Source of the DNA: Desulfovibrio inopinatus DSM 10711
Lineage (GTDB): Bacteria; Desulfobacterota; Desulfovibrionia; Desulfovibrionales; Desulfovibrionaceae
NCBI RefSeq assembly: GCF_000429305.1
Contig: NZ_AUBP01000006.1
Location: forward strand, 207,894-271,893
Reading direction: 5' to 3'
Length of the DNA stretch: 64,000 bases
The translations under genes were made by a program, and so were the position numbers. How positions within the stretch are numbered: position 1 is the stretch's first letter; every line of letters begins with the position of its first letter. A model generated the notes under the pieces. That model did no database searches. It was not told where the DNA came from and saw only the letters and a list, made by a program, of their open reading frames with translations. Shown piece by piece: positions 1 to 9,585 of the stretch.

Positions 1-135
1 ATAAGCTGTGCCACCAACGACTTAACACTCGATGAAGGATGGGTCACCGAACTCACACAAACCATTGTCAATTCCTGCGCGGGCCATTCGGAAGTACGTA
101 TTTTGGATATCGTCCAAGAAATCATCAACGAATAA
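1..135 (+). CDS. HdeA-like periplasmic protein, C-terminal part (cut by window edge)
   Basis: Reading frame 1 is open from the first base to a TAA at 133-135 and gives 44 residues. The end contains LTLDEGWVTEL and later CAGHSEV. This closely parallels the C-terminus of the complete gene at 1623-1928 (LTLDEEWIMEL, CAGQPDV), so it is a paralogue of that small exported protein. The cysteine in CAGHS matches the second of the two disulfide cysteines typical of the HdeA/HdeB fold; the N-terminus and signal peptide lie outside the window. HdeA of enterobacteria is an acid-stress periplasmic chaperone, but that function is only inferred here. Confidence 0.7.
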   Translation: MSCATNDLTLDEGWVTELTQTIVNSCAGHSEVRILDIVQEIINE

Positions 136-290
136 CAAGTCTATCAATATTCTTCTCCATTGTTTGTCAGCCCATAGAATAATTTAGTAATTGGGGACAG
201 GTAAAATATGTTGACGTTTCTCAATACCCCGCGTTAACGAAGGGACGAAGTGTGTTTGCCACTCTAATAATTGTTCCTAAAGAGATCATC

Positions 291-1208
291 ATGCCCCGTA
301 TCCCGCGCCTTCTCCTTGAGGACCGTCCCTCTGTGTATCATGTCATGTCACGCACCGCACTTGATGGATATCCGTTCGACGATGCCTGTAAGGAAATGCT
401 GTTGACCTTCATCAGACAATTTTCTGCCATCTATTTCTGCGAAATCTTGGGCTTTGCCATTATGGGGAACCATTTTCACCTGCTGGTACGGATGACTCCG
501 AGCAACGCCGTCACCGATAGCGACATCCTCATGCGTTTCCATCAACGCTACGGCCAGGATGCACTTTGTCCTCCAGTACAATTGGAAAAACTTCGGAGTA
601 AGTGGACAAGCCTGTCTGAATTGATGCGTGAACTGAAGCAAAGTTTCTCACGCTATTACAACAAACGCTATGGTCGACGCGGAACATTGTGGGGAGAACG
701 CTTCAAAAGTGTACTCGTCGAAAACGGACGCACTCTCATCAACTGTTTGGCATACATTGATCTCAATCCTGTCCGAGCAGGCTTGGTTCGTCGCCCAGAG
801 GATTACCGTTGGTGCTCTCTTGGCCACCATGTCCAGTCAGGCAACCGCGATGATCTCCTGAGTCTCGACTTCGGCTTGGTGGAATGGGATATTGAAAGTA
901 CACGCGAACGCCTTCGCTTGTATCGACAGTTTCTCTATGAAACCGGCGCATTGACTTCCTCCCAAGGAAAGCCACTCTCCTCTGAGATCGTTGCAACTGC
1001 TCGCCAACAAAACTATGAATATACACTGGCACAACGGTTTTTATGGCGTACACGCTGGTTCAGCGAGGCCGGTATTCTCGGTTCAAAATCATTTGTCTCC
1101 TCTATTGCTCAACACCTCGGCCTGCCAGGAGCAGAGAAACGTTCTCCCAAACGCATCTCGGGGCTTGATACCTATTCTCTGAAACGATTAAGTGAGCTTA
1201 CTCCTTGA
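291..1208 (+). CDS. REP-associated tyrosine (Y1/IS200-like) transposase, RAYT type
   Basis: The protein has 305 residues. The HUH motif is seen as MGNHFHLLVRM (His-Phe-His), which binds the divalent metal of Y1 nucleases. Downstream come the family-typical block RGTLWGERFKS and LAYIDLNPVRAGLV, with several tyrosines able to act as the nucleophile. The C-terminal 100 residues are the extra region found in RAYT proteins rather than in compact IS200 TnpA. A GTG at 252 is in frame, but ATG 291 starts the conserved MPRIPR N-terminus. RAYTs are single-copy domesticated transposases that act on REP palindromes. No IS200-type ends flank the gene, but a 9-bp inverted repeat lies about 57 bp after the stop. 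Confidence 0.88.
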   Translation: MPRIPRLLLEDRPSVYHVMSRTALDGYPFDDACKEMLLTFIRQFSAIYFCEILGFAIMGNHFHLLVRMTPSNAVTDSDILMRFHQRYGQDALCPPVQLEKLRSKWTSLSELMRELKQSFSRYYNKRYGRRGTLWGERFKSVLVENGRTLINCLAYIDLNPVRAGLVRRPEDYRWCSLGHHVQSGNRDDLLSLDFGLVEWDIESTRERLRLYRQFLYETGALTSSQGKPLSSEIVATARQQNYEYTLAQRFLWRTRWFSEAGILGSKSFVSSIAQHLGLPGAEKRSPKRISGLDTYSLKRLSELTP

Positions 1209-1622
1209 AGAGAATCTTCCGTCTTTCTATATCATGGTTAATATTCCACCCTCTTTGCTCTCATAAGAACGTCCACGACGTTCTTTGAATTTATCGCAGC
1301 ATGAACATACTTTGTAGTATTTATCATTGTGCATTTCCGTTCTCCTCATGATAGCGCACCGCACATCGAACGCATCAAATCCCCCTTTATTCGATACCTC
1401 ATCGCTGCTTTTGATGTACATACCCAATGCTTACAGAAACATGTTCCTCAGGTCTTCGCCTCACTCTTTCGATGTAAGCAAAGCAAGAGAACATAATTCA
1501 CCTGTCCCTTTTTTCTTTTATTGCTCTCTCCAATTATTCTTGACCAAAATTCAAATCTCGCTGATATGAAGATATACAAATAATTTCTTTAGCAGCATGA
1601 CTTGTAACCGGAGGTTGATGAC
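1209..1622. other. Intergenic region between transposase and HdeA-like gene
   Basis: About 410 bases without a convincing gene. It holds the inverted repeat at 1265-1285, a TTGACC at 1540-1545 that could be a -35 box with a weak GATATG 17 bases later, and the GGAGG ribosome site at 1610-1614 serving the next gene. Short open frames here have no recognisable content. Confidence 0.5.
1265..1285. repeat. 9-bp inverted repeat downstream of the transposase
   Basis: AAGAACGTC (1265-1273) and GACGTTCTT (1277-1285) form perfect arms around CAC. There is no T-run, so it is not a classic terminator. Its place just after a RAYT gene makes a REP-like hairpin substrate conceivable, but only one copy was noticed in the window. 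Confidence 0.45.
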
Positions 1623-1928
1623 GTGAAGCGCTTTGGCATTCTTCTTTCTGCTCTGTTGTGTCTCGTCTTTCTCAGTAGCCCTTCGTATGCCAAGAAAGGT
1701 CAGGGTGTCGACATGGGAGAATATACATGTGGAGACCTTATGAAAGAACGTCCGGAAGACGTTGGTCTTGTCCTCATGTGGGTTGATGGGTATATCAGTA
1801 ACGAAACGGGTGACCTGACACTTGATGAAGAATGGATCATGGAGCTAGCCCAAAATATCGGTGAAGCATGTGCTGGACAGCCTGACGTCTATCTCATCGA
1901 TGTTGTTGAAAAGATAACAGACGAGTAA
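1623..1928 (+). CDS. HdeA-like small exported protein
   Basis: The protein has 101 residues and starts at a GTG placed 8 bases after a strong GGAGG (1610-1614). The nearby ATG at 1618 is closed after two codons. A signal peptide is clear: MKR, a hydrophobic stretch and SSPSYA before KKGQ. The mature part has one cysteine in YTCGDLM and one in GEACAGQ, with the LVLMWVDGYIS core between. Two cysteines and a W-x-x-GY core are the HdeA/HdeB pattern (periplasmic, disulfide-stabilised, acid-protective in enterics). Paralogues lie at 1-135 and 35909-36226. The function in this organism is not shown by the sequence. Confidence 0.78.
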   Translation: MKRFGILLSALLCLVFLSSPSYAKKGQGVDMGEYTCGDLMKERPEDVGLVLMWVDGYISNETGDLTLDEEWIMELAQNIGEACAGQPDVYLIDVVEKITDE

Positions 1929-1985
1929 AGCATTCTCCATTAAACGAGACACTGTTCTTATATCAAACTCTCTATTGTACTCGAC

Positions 1986-2022
1986 AAAAAGCGCGCAACC
2001 TGAGTGAGGTTGCGCGCTTTTT
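1986..2022. terminator. Bidirectional rho-independent terminator
   Basis: AAAAAGCGCGCAACC (1986-2000) and its exact complement (2008-2022) form a 15-bp stem around TGAGTGA. The ends give a T-run on both strands. It separates the convergent HdeA-like (+) and aldo/keto reductase (-) genes and ends both transcripts. Confidence 0.93.
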
Positions 2023-2038
2023 ACTGCGTTGTTCGTTG

Positions 2039-2887
2039 CTAGAATTCTTCGTAGGTAGCAGGGTCTTGTCCCTGCAGACGACCATCGGGATGAGCGAGCG
2101 TCGCCATGATTGCCATGTCTTCCGATGTCAGTTCAAAATCAAATACTGACAGATTTTCCATCTGCCGTTCTCGCGTAGAAGCTTTGGGTATGGCAACAGC
2201 CCCAAGCTGTACATGCCACCGCAAGATTACTTGCGGAATGGTTTTACCGAGTCGATCGGCAATCGGCTGAATGACCGGATCCTGAAGGACCTGGTTAGCA
2301 CGGCCCAGCGGGCTCCAAGACTGCGTGACAATTTGCTGTTCAGCATCCCAAGCTCGTTGCTCGGTCTGCGAGAAATAGGGGTGCAATTCCACTTGATTGA
2401 CGCTGGGCTTTACCCCTGTTTCTTTTATAAGCGTCTGAATATGTTCGGGAAGGAAATTGCAAACCCCGATCGAACGCAGAAGCCCCCTTTTTTTCGCTTC
2501 AATAAGTGCTTGCCAGGCTTCAACGTACAACCCTTGATTCGGATTTGGCCAATGAATGAGATACAAATCATAATAATCAAGTTGCGCACGGTAGAGCGAC
2601 TCTTCAACCGTCTCAATCGCAGCATTGAACTGCTGATGTCGTCCGGGCAATTTGGATGTGATTCGCAAAGCGTCCCGTTTGACTCCGGCTCGACGGACAG
2701 CCTCGCCCACAGAGCCTTCATTTTCATAATTGAAGGCGGAATCAAGTAATCGGTATCCGATTTCAAGCGCACGCACCATTGCCTCAACGCCGACCGCACC
2801 CTTTAGTTTATACGTTCCAAACCCGATGGCTGGTATCGAAGTTCCATCATTGAGTTCAATATTCGGGACATGAATTGCTGGTGTCAT
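2039..2887 (-). CDS. Aldo/keto reductase (2,5-diketogluconate reductase-like)
   Basis: This 282-residue TIM-barrel NADPH oxidoreductase reduces aldehydes or ketones. The AKR tetrad is visible: Asp in RLLDSAFNY, Tyr in the same block (NYENE), Lys in ITSKLPG and His in YLIHWPNP. VNQVELHPY and the IPKAST cofactor block near the C-terminus are also present. The start is taken at the ATG at 2887, because AAGGAG lies 9 bases before it. A longer form from 2905 has no ribosome site. The gene is 43 bp after the MFS transporter stop, on the same strand, so transport and reduction of one substrate is plausible. The substrate is not identifiable. Confidence 0.88.
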   Translation of the reverse strand: MTPAIHVPNIELNDGTSIPAIGFGTYKLKGAVGVEAMVRALEIGYRLLDSAFNYENEGSVGEAVRRAGVKRDALRITSKLPGRHQQFNAAIETVEESLYRAQLDYYDLYLIHWPNPNQGLYVEAWQALIEAKKRGLLRSIGVCNFLPEHIQTLIKETGVKPSVNQVELHPYFSQTEQRAWDAEQQIVTQSWSPLGRANQVLQDPVIQPIADRLGKTIPQVILRWHVQLGAVAIPKASTRERQMENLSVFDFELTSEDMAIMATLAHPDGRLQGQDPATYEEF

Positions 2888-2930
2888 TGGTGTCGGCTCC
2901 TTCATTTAGGGGGAAGTAGATCTTTCCCGG

Positions 2931-4472
2931 CTACTGCGGTTGACAGGACTCGTCAAGCGATGCCGATTTGTCCAATAGAACAGACTCGTCACAATGAACA
3001 CTTTCAAGGCTGATGCCCTTTGTCTCGATACCAAAACGCCATGTGATAAGCGCACCTAAGAGCGATGCTCCAATCAGTACATACAGCAGCGCTATTTTCC
3101 CAAAATCCTTCAAGAGAATGGGGAATAAAAACGCCGTGAGTACCGCGCCGATCTTGGCAAACGATGCAGCGAACCCGGCTCCTTTTCCTCGAATATGCGT
3201 CGGAAACACCTCACCAGCCAAGAGATATGTCATCGAGTTGGGGCCGAGATTCGTCATGAAGTTGAACAGCATAAATCCCGAGAAAATATAAATAATGCCT
3301 CGTTCGCCGGGTGCGCCAACCGAAAGTGACGCGAGAAAGAGGCCCGCCGCGCATCCGATAAATCCTATAATCTGCAAACGAATGCGACCGATTCTATCGA
3401 CAAGTAACACCGCAAACACAATACCGACAAACAGCAATACGTCGATAAAAGCAGCCCCCTTGGCGGCGAGCATATCATTGGCAATGATGTCCATAAGATT
3501 ATGAGCATATTTGTGCTCCGCACCGATGACCGAGGCAAGAATGGTCGGCGTAAAAATACCGATACCGTACGTTCCTAAATCTTGAAGAAACCATGGCACT
3601 GAAGCGAGAATTGTGGCCCGACGATACTTTTTGGAGAACAGCATGCCATAATGCGTCTTTTCTTCTTCAACCGAGCGAGTTTCTCCATTGGATCGTGGAT
3701 CAATCAGTTTAATTTCAGATGGATAGGGAGGCTGGCGTTCCAAGAGGCGCCGGGTTTCACGTTCTGCATCGGCAATACGCCCACGCCAAACAAGCCAATG
3801 CCCGCTGTCGGGAATATAAAATCGTCCCACGATCACCAAGATAGCTGGGAGAATGGCCGTTGCATACATCATACGCCATGCCGACAACTCCGGATTTTTA
3901 TATAAAATCACGTACCCCACTGCCGTTCCGACCATGGCTCCAAGAGCCTGAAATCCAAATGCACTCAGTACAAGCCGCCCTCTCCCCGTACTTGGAATGC
4001 TCTCCGATATGACCATATGCGCTGTAGGATAATCACATCCCAACGCCATTCCCATCCCAAAAAGAAATACAAGAAGCCAGCTATATGTCGGACTGAAAAC
4101 AAGGCATGCCAGACAAATGACAAAGAGAATCATCTCAACAATAAACATGAGTTTTCGACCGTACCGATCCGACAACCATCCAAGAACTGTCGCACCGATC
4201 AGAATGCCAAAAAGCGGAGCCGCACCAACAGCGCCTTTTTCCGTAGGCCCCAGTTCGAACTCTTTGACGATAAGTGGTAGAGCCACCCCTGTCATGAACA
4301 CGACAAGTCCTTCAAAGAATTTGCCGGCCGTTGCCAGTGTCCAGATACGCCATTGCATTTTCGTCATAGGAGCCGAAGGCACCGGGGTGCCGTCAGGCCA
4401 GTGTGGCGTTTCGTCAATGTATTCCTGCACTGTTCGACCGGAAGAAGATGAAGAAGAATTCGAAGTGCTCAT
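2931..4472 (-). CDS. MFS transporter, sugar/metabolite:H+ symporter type
   Basis: The protein has 513 residues and about 12 hydrophobic segments in two halves. The MFS signature between helices 2 and 3 is GWLSDRYGRKLMF, and a related DRIGRIRL follows in the second half. The pattern PESGHWLVWRGR-type loop and the ERETRRLLE central cytoplasmic segment resemble sugar-porter or aromatic-acid/organic-acid symporters. A Ser-rich N-terminus precedes the first helix. It is the first gene of a likely two-gene unit with the aldo/keto reductase. The substrate cannot be read from sequence. Confidence 0.87.
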   Translation of the reverse strand: MSTSNSSSSSSGRTVQEYIDETPHWPDGTPVPSAPMTKMQWRIWTLATAGKFFEGLVVFMTGVALPLIVKEFELGPTEKGAVGAAPLFGILIGATVLGWLSDRYGRKLMFIVEMILFVICLACLVFSPTYSWLLVFLFGMGMALGCDYPTAHMVISESIPSTGRGRLVLSAFGFQALGAMVGTAVGYVILYKNPELSAWRMMYATAILPAILVIVGRFYIPDSGHWLVWRGRIADAERETRRLLERQPPYPSEIKLIDPRSNGETRSVEEEKTHYGMLFSKKYRRATILASVPWFLQDLGTYGIGIFTPTILASVIGAEHKYAHNLMDIIANDMLAAKGAAFIDVLLFVGIVFAVLLVDRIGRIRLQIIGFIGCAAGLFLASLSVGAPGERGIIYIFSGFMLFNFMTNLGPNSMTYLLAGEVFPTHIRGKGAGFAASFAKIGAVLTAFLFPILLKDFGKIALLYVLIGASLLGALITWRFGIETKGISLESVHCDESVLLDKSASLDESCQPQ

Positions 4473-4616
4473 AAGTCAATTCTCTCCGAAATAAACGTGA
4501 AGTTTGCCATGAGAGTACGCAAGGTCTTTCAGTCTGCCCCCAAGCTCTCGCAGAATCGAATGCAAAGTCATTGCAAAATCATTTATAATGGATCTATTCC
4601 GCACACCATGTGCTTC

Positions 4617-5936
4617 CTAAAACGTCTGCCCGATCATAGCCCACATTCCCCAAGAATCCGGGGCGGCTGCCACATCGACGCGTACCACAGCTTTTTCGAT
4701 CATAAACCGCAGTCCGATACCGGCATCGAACTTGAGATCATCATGCAAATCAACAACCGACCAGTTACGCGCCACGTTGCCCGCCTCAACAAACAACACG
4801 GGTTGCCACCAATCCACAGTAACGAGGTTTATGAGCGGAATTTTCGAAAAAGGATTCCATTCAGGGATAATCCTCCACTCTGCGCAATAATAAATTGATG
4901 CTCGGTCATTATACCGAAAATCAGGATAAGCCCGCATGCGTTTTTTTCCACCCAGAGTTGCTCCCATGTATTCAGGAGGCCGATGAGAGAATGTCTTGCC
5001 GCCGGAGACAAGACGCTCTTCCCATGTGAGGGAGTAGGCCGACCAGGCTGTCAATGCTAGAACATTTTGGCGTAATCCCGTCATCTCGCCGAGATTAAAA
5101 TACCGATTTACTTCCCCTTCTATAGCCGTCCACGAGCCGGAAGAATCAAACAAACCGAAATCACGGCTGAGAGCAAACCGTTGCAAACTGCCGGTCGACG
5201 GGCTCGGTTTGAAATCGGTATTGTCGTACACGAGTGCCACTTCCAATCCATTAGTATTGTTCGTTGTAACACCTTTAGGAAGTTCGAAGGTACGCGCACG
5301 ATAGAATGGCTTGAGCTCAATGGTAGTTTTTCCCGTTTCCAACGGATTCCATGACTCGCCGCCGGACGCCCCTGATTTCAGTAAACCATTCTGCGTAATG
5401 TATTCGCTGACGATATGATCTTTTCCATGACCCAATGGGAGAACGTACTGCAATCGCAATTCGCCCCAATTGTCCCAACCACTGCTTTTCACATAATCTT
5501 GTACGGAGGATGTGCTTGTTCCAGCTTTGCCGACCAACGTGCCCGGAGGAGAGAGCTGATAGGAACGTTGCTCCTTATAATGGCCAACCGAGGCATTTAC
5601 ATCGAAGAATAATCGATCAAGAAACGGTATTCGGAAATCATTCAGGAGCAAATAGGCAGCATACGAATTGTTTGATGATCCCAAAACGGCAACGGCCAAA
5701 CTGCTTTGCCGTTGAAAATACCCGGACATTCCTCCAGCCACACCGTAGGCAACGTCAAGTGAATCGGAATGAAAGGCATACGGCAGAGCCAATGCGCGCC
5801 CCGACTTTTCTGGCTCACCATCTTCATGAATCATATATTGGCTCATTGCCGTAGTGGGGACAATGCATACAACAAACATCACGATGATGCCCCAAAAACA
5901 GGAGCCCCAACTCCCGTTATCCTTTCTCCCTGCCAT
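4617..5936 (-). CDS. Outer-membrane beta-barrel protein, Omp85/surface-antigen type without POTRA
   Basis: The protein has 439 residues with an N-terminal signal anchor (FWGIIVMFVVCIVPTTAMS) and alternating amphipathic strands ending in a terminal Phe (IGQTF), the usual barrel-assembly signal. Near the C-terminus, GGKKRMRAYPDFRYNDRAS followed by YYCAEWR resembles the RGY-type lid region of BamA/TamA barrels. No POTRA repeats fit in the short N-terminus. The start is set at ATG 5936 because AGGAGGG lies 7 bases upstream; an upstream ATG at 5981 has none. It lies 114 bp downstream of the FUSC gene on the same strand. Whether it works with the pump is inference. Confidence 0.72.
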   Translation of the reverse strand: MAGRKDNGSWGSCFWGIIVMFVVCIVPTTAMSQYMIHEDGEPEKSGRALALPYAFHSDSLDVAYGVAGGMSGYFQRQSSLAVAVLGSSNNSYAAYLLLNDFRIPFLDRLFFDVNASVGHYKEQRSYQLSPPGTLVGKAGTSTSSVQDYVKSSGWDNWGELRLQYVLPLGHGKDHIVSEYITQNGLLKSGASGGESWNPLETGKTTIELKPFYRARTFELPKGVTTNNTNGLEVALVYDNTDFKPSPSTGSLQRFALSRDFGLFDSSGSWTAIEGEVNRYFNLGEMTGLRQNVLALTAWSAYSLTWEERLVSGGKTFSHRPPEYMGATLGGKKRMRAYPDFRYNDRASIYYCAEWRIIPEWNPFSKIPLINLVTVDWWQPVLFVEAGNVARNWSVVDLHDDLKFDAGIGLRFMIEKAVVRVDVAAAPDSWGMWAMIGQTF

Positions 5937-6050
5937 ACGTTTCCCTCCTCTCGCTCTTATCTCCAATACAATGCAACGCATTCGGTTCTCTTTACGGCTT
6001 ACGAAGAAATACAGGTGGAATCAACTCATCATAGAATACGCTCCGAAGTG

Positions 6051-8327
6051 TTATGAAGTCGATGCTTGTCCAGTCTCCACAACACTATTGAACGTATGCT
6101 CGTCAAAGTCTGATTGTTCTAAAGATTGCTGAGAGGCGCATCGCCTGGTCATTCGAACCGACGCACGTCCCAGGGCTCTTGCCGCCACAAGTAAACGTGT
6201 CGCGGAAAGAAGACGACCTGGCTCATCACACGCTTCAGCGTCTTTCATCAACTGACGCAAAACACGATCCGTATGCAGGCAAGCTCGTGTGAGGACAACG
6301 CAGGCATCGCTCGGAGCATCATACAAACGCATTCCTTTCCCGAGTTCGACAAATACTTCAATGACGTCCTGTCGAGCAGAACCGAATCCATCCCATGCCG
6401 TATCCTGAAATGCCATGTCGAAAATGGTTTTAAAACAGGTTGCACCAATCACATATACGGCCAATCGCTCATGAACATCATCGAGCTCAGTTTGCCTGAA
6501 GTCACGCATTTGCTTGAGGCCTGCCACTGCCTTTTTTGCGTGAGCAAGCGTCGCTTTGAGTTCACGGAGCACGGATTGCGCTACATCAGGAGACACTCCT
6601 CGCTCTGGGTTCTCCAACCGCAATGCAGTCATTTCACACAGACGGCGCAAGCACTCCGCGCAATGATCAAGGTGACCAGCAAGGTGGACAGCCAACGTAT
6701 CATGCCAAAACAAGACGCGTACGATGGCAAGCAATACTGTCCCCAACACATAGGCAAACGGTATGGACAACAGCATACCAAGCTTGCCCTGAAGTGGGGC
6801 ATTATCCCCAACCAGCATGATGACAATGGCACCGAATGCCAAACTGAAATTGAAACACGCTGGACTGCCACACTTGATGTAATTGGCCAACCATACCAAT
6901 CCGGTCAGAACAAGAAGCCAGGGAACAAAGAAAAAAAGCGCTCCAGACCAGAGACTCACGGTTACAGCAAGAACGGCACAAACGGCACCAGCGGAGAGAT
7001 GAATACCACGGACCTCTCGAATATCAGGAGATAAAATAAAAACGACATTAACCAAGGTGACAACAGCTACCGGCGAGGGGATATCCCATTGAAAAACAAA
7101 CAGCACAACGAAGATATTCAAAAAAATCGTATCCACAATGACCCGAGACAATATGTCGGGGTCGGGCTTGGGTTCACAGTTCGGATGCGGAGCGAGTGCG
7201 GAAACACCCGGAAACGGCACCACGAACCACGCAGAAATATCTTCGAGTGTTCGTATCAATTCTTGCAAAGCCACCGCCTTATGCAGGCTCGTTCGAGACA
7301 TCTCTAAGCTTGGAATGTGCTTTACGAAATGTTGATGAACCGCTTCTACGGTGTCACCCAGATCAATGCAGTCTGCTTCTGCTCTATTGCGCAGTACAGG
7401 CTCGAATCCATGATCAAACAACGCGACCATATCTTCACCAAGACGTACAAGCGCCACTTTCATGGAATCAATGTGCTGCCTCATTTCCGCCGAATACTTC
7501 TCTCCATCCAAGGGAACACGAAGCCCAAGTTCGGCAAGTTGACGTGCCAATCGTTTTGCTTGATCAAGACCAAACAAACCGGCCTGCAGCTCACGGCGGC
7601 CGAATTGACCAGTAATCCGCGCATCTTCATGAAACGCTTCCGCCTTTGTCCTGCTCTGGTCAATCGATACCGCAAGACGACGAATAGCTTCATGGTCGGG
7701 TTTTCCTTCCGCGATGCCTTCCAGCACAAGTTCAACCAAAGAAGCGGCATCGCTCCACGTATCACGACTCAAATCGAGCAATCGTCGACCGGCATTTCCC
7801 GGAAACACAAGGATGGCGAATATCGATGCAATCACAACTCCGAGGGTCGTCTCAGCAATTCTGTACCATGCATACGTATAAGCCGTCTCAGGATGAAACA
7901 GACCAATGCCTAAAATAATATAACTGGTGATGGAAAACATGATGTAACTATAGGCATTGCGTAGCGCATACGCAGAGGCAACAACAATAATTGTCGAAAG
8001 CATTGCGTAGGATAACAGGAGGTTGGGCCAGCTATACGCGCCGAATTGACAGAGCAGCAATCCGGCAATGGCTCCAAAGAGTGTCCCCGTCACTCTATCG
8101 ACGGACTTACGTAACGTGAACCCGATACCAGGTGTACTCACGAAAAACGCGCCGAACCCTGCCCAATACGGATTGGGGAGACCGAGCGCCATGGCACAGA
8201 GAAGAGTGAGAACAGTCGCGGCGGTTGATCGAACGGCAAAACGAGACGCCACCGTGTCACTGCGAAACGCGGCAAACATTCCAACCACGTCGTGACGAAG
8301 GTTGGAAAGTGCCATGCTGATGTTCAT
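6051..8327 (-). CDS. FUSC-family inner-membrane transporter (AaeB/fusaric-acid type)
   Basis: The protein has 758 residues: an N-terminal cluster of about six membrane spans (TVLTLLCAMALGLPNPYWAG onward), a soluble segment, a second span cluster (FVLFVFQWDIPSPVAVV onward) and a soluble C-terminus. This is the duplicated layout of FUSC/AaeB aromatic-acid and fusaric-acid exporters. WAGFGAFFVSTP is the usual first-span motif. Its start codon overlaps the stop of the HlyD-type gene by 4 bases (ATGA), so the two are translationally coupled as membrane-fusion plus transporter subunits of one efflux pump. Confidence 0.9.
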   Translation of the reverse strand: MNISMALSNLRHDVVGMFAAFRSDTVASRFAVRSTAATVLTLLCAMALGLPNPYWAGFGAFFVSTPGIGFTLRKSVDRVTGTLFGAIAGLLLCQFGAYSWPNLLLSYAMLSTIIVVASAYALRNAYSYIMFSITSYIILGIGLFHPETAYTYAWYRIAETTLGVVIASIFAILVFPGNAGRRLLDLSRDTWSDAASLVELVLEGIAEGKPDHEAIRRLAVSIDQSRTKAEAFHEDARITGQFGRRELQAGLFGLDQAKRLARQLAELGLRVPLDGEKYSAEMRQHIDSMKVALVRLGEDMVALFDHGFEPVLRNRAEADCIDLGDTVEAVHQHFVKHIPSLEMSRTSLHKAVALQELIRTLEDISAWFVVPFPGVSALAPHPNCEPKPDPDILSRVIVDTIFLNIFVVLFVFQWDIPSPVAVVTLVNVVFILSPDIREVRGIHLSAGAVCAVLAVTVSLWSGALFFFVPWLLVLTGLVWLANYIKCGSPACFNFSLAFGAIVIMLVGDNAPLQGKLGMLLSIPFAYVLGTVLLAIVRVLFWHDTLAVHLAGHLDHCAECLRRLCEMTALRLENPERGVSPDVAQSVLRELKATLAHAKKAVAGLKQMRDFRQTELDDVHERLAVYVIGATCFKTIFDMAFQDTAWDGFGSARQDVIEVFVELGKGMRLYDAPSDACVVLTRACLHTDRVLRQLMKDAEACDEPGRLLSATRLLVAARALGRASVRMTRRCASQQSLEQSDFDEHTFNSVVETGQASTS

Positions 8328-9346
8328 TGCGAAACCGAATGCGAAGTGTTAGCGGGAACCGGGTGTTGTGTGGCGCTATACATAACCAGTGTTCGGGCAT
8401 CAGCTCCCATGTGAAGTCGTACTGATGCAGGAACGTCGACAAGACGAATGCGCACAGGCAGCCTTTTGGGCAAACGAATCCAGTCGATAGTTGGATCGAC
8501 ATATGGAAGAAGTTTCGGTTTGCTGAGGCTCCGAGAAATCCCTCGTCCAATGCCTTCCACAACGCCGGAAAAGAGCTGCCACGGATGCCCGTCGAGATAG
8601 ACAACAACCTTTTGTCCCGGCTCCATGTGTCGCACAAGGTATTCACGGTAATTTGACACGACGCGCCAGGCCGAGTCATCGACAATGCCAACCACAGCCT
8701 GACCGGCTTTGACGTAATCCCCTGGTCTTATGCGTAATGCATTGACAAACCCGGCTACTGAAGCACACACGGTGGTATGATCACGGTAATAGACAGCCAA
8801 GTCGTAGGCCGCCTGGGCCACCGCGACAAGATCGGCCTGAACCGTCAAAGCGGCCTCGGCCGTAACCAGTTCGGAAGTCGCCGCTTCAAGTTCATCGGAC
8901 GCAGTTTTGAACAATTCGTTTTTCGTATCGAACTCTTCCTGGCTAATCGCCTGTTTCTCGATGAGATCGGAAAAACGAGCATGCGTTTTTCTGGCCAGGT
9001 CAAGTGCATCCAACTTTTCTTTTTTTCGTGAGACCGCCGTTGCATAACTACTTTTCAACAACGCGAGTTGTGCGGAAGATTCGGACAAGGCACTTTTCGC
9101 TTGAAGTACCTTGAGCTCATAAGGCTTGGGGTCAATAGCATAGAGAGCATCGCCGATGTTGACGGCCTGATTATCTTGCACATACACGGCGATGATCGGT
9201 CCATCAACGAGCGGAGCGGCACCAATCAGATCAGAATCTACATAGGCATCATCGCTATACACCATGAAATATGTCGACGCCCAGTAGATGACGAAAAGGA
9301 GAAACAACACCGATAAAAGAAGGAGCAATACTCGACGTCCATTCAT
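8324..9346 (-). CDS. HlyD-family membrane fusion protein (AaeA/EmrA-like)
   Basis: One N-terminal membrane span (LLLLLSVLFLLFVIYWAST) is followed by YVDSDLIGAAPLVDGPI, the first half of the biotinyl-lipoyl domain. A coiled-coil hairpin rich in Ala/Glu/Leu comes next, and then the second lipoyl half with VNALRIRPGDYVKAGQAV. This is the periplasmic adaptor of a tripartite efflux pump. The start is placed at ATG 9346; an in-frame TTG at 9382 is possible, and neither has a strong ribosome site. It overlaps the FUSC gene by 4 bases. The first gene of the unit reads away from the FIST gene across a 240-bp divergent region. Confidence 0.88.
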   Translation of the reverse strand: MNGRRVLLLLLSVLFLLFVIYWASTYFMVYSDDAYVDSDLIGAAPLVDGPIIAVYVQDNQAVNIGDALYAIDPKPYELKVLQAKSALSESSAQLALLKSSYATAVSRKKEKLDALDLARKTHARFSDLIEKQAISQEEFDTKNELFKTASDELEAATSELVTAEAALTVQADLVAVAQAAYDLAVYYRDHTTVCASVAGFVNALRIRPGDYVKAGQAVVGIVDDSAWRVVSNYREYLVRHMEPGQKVVVYLDGHPWQLFSGVVEGIGRGISRSLSKPKLLPYVDPTIDWIRLPKRLPVRIRLVDVPASVRLHMGADARTLVMYSATQHPVPANTSHSVSQ

Positions 9347-9585
9347 GACAATCCGCTTTCGGTGAATATGTTCATTGGACAAATTGCCGAAAAGTCATTT
9401 GAATAGTGACCCAAATCTTATTTATGCTTACTGTGAATACATCTCCAGTCAAGCAGAATGCAGTGGTAAAAAACAATCTTCCGACGTTGAAATTTGCCTT
9501 ACAATCTTTTCTGAGAGCAGGATGATTTTTATATTTTTTTCTTGTAACATTGGTACACTATTGATTCCTGTGTCAGGAGAGTACG

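Noticed and set aside
9383..9585. Sigma-70 promoter boxes between the efflux and FIST genes
   Set aside because: TTGAAA and TACAAT words are present, but their spacing is wrong on both strands.
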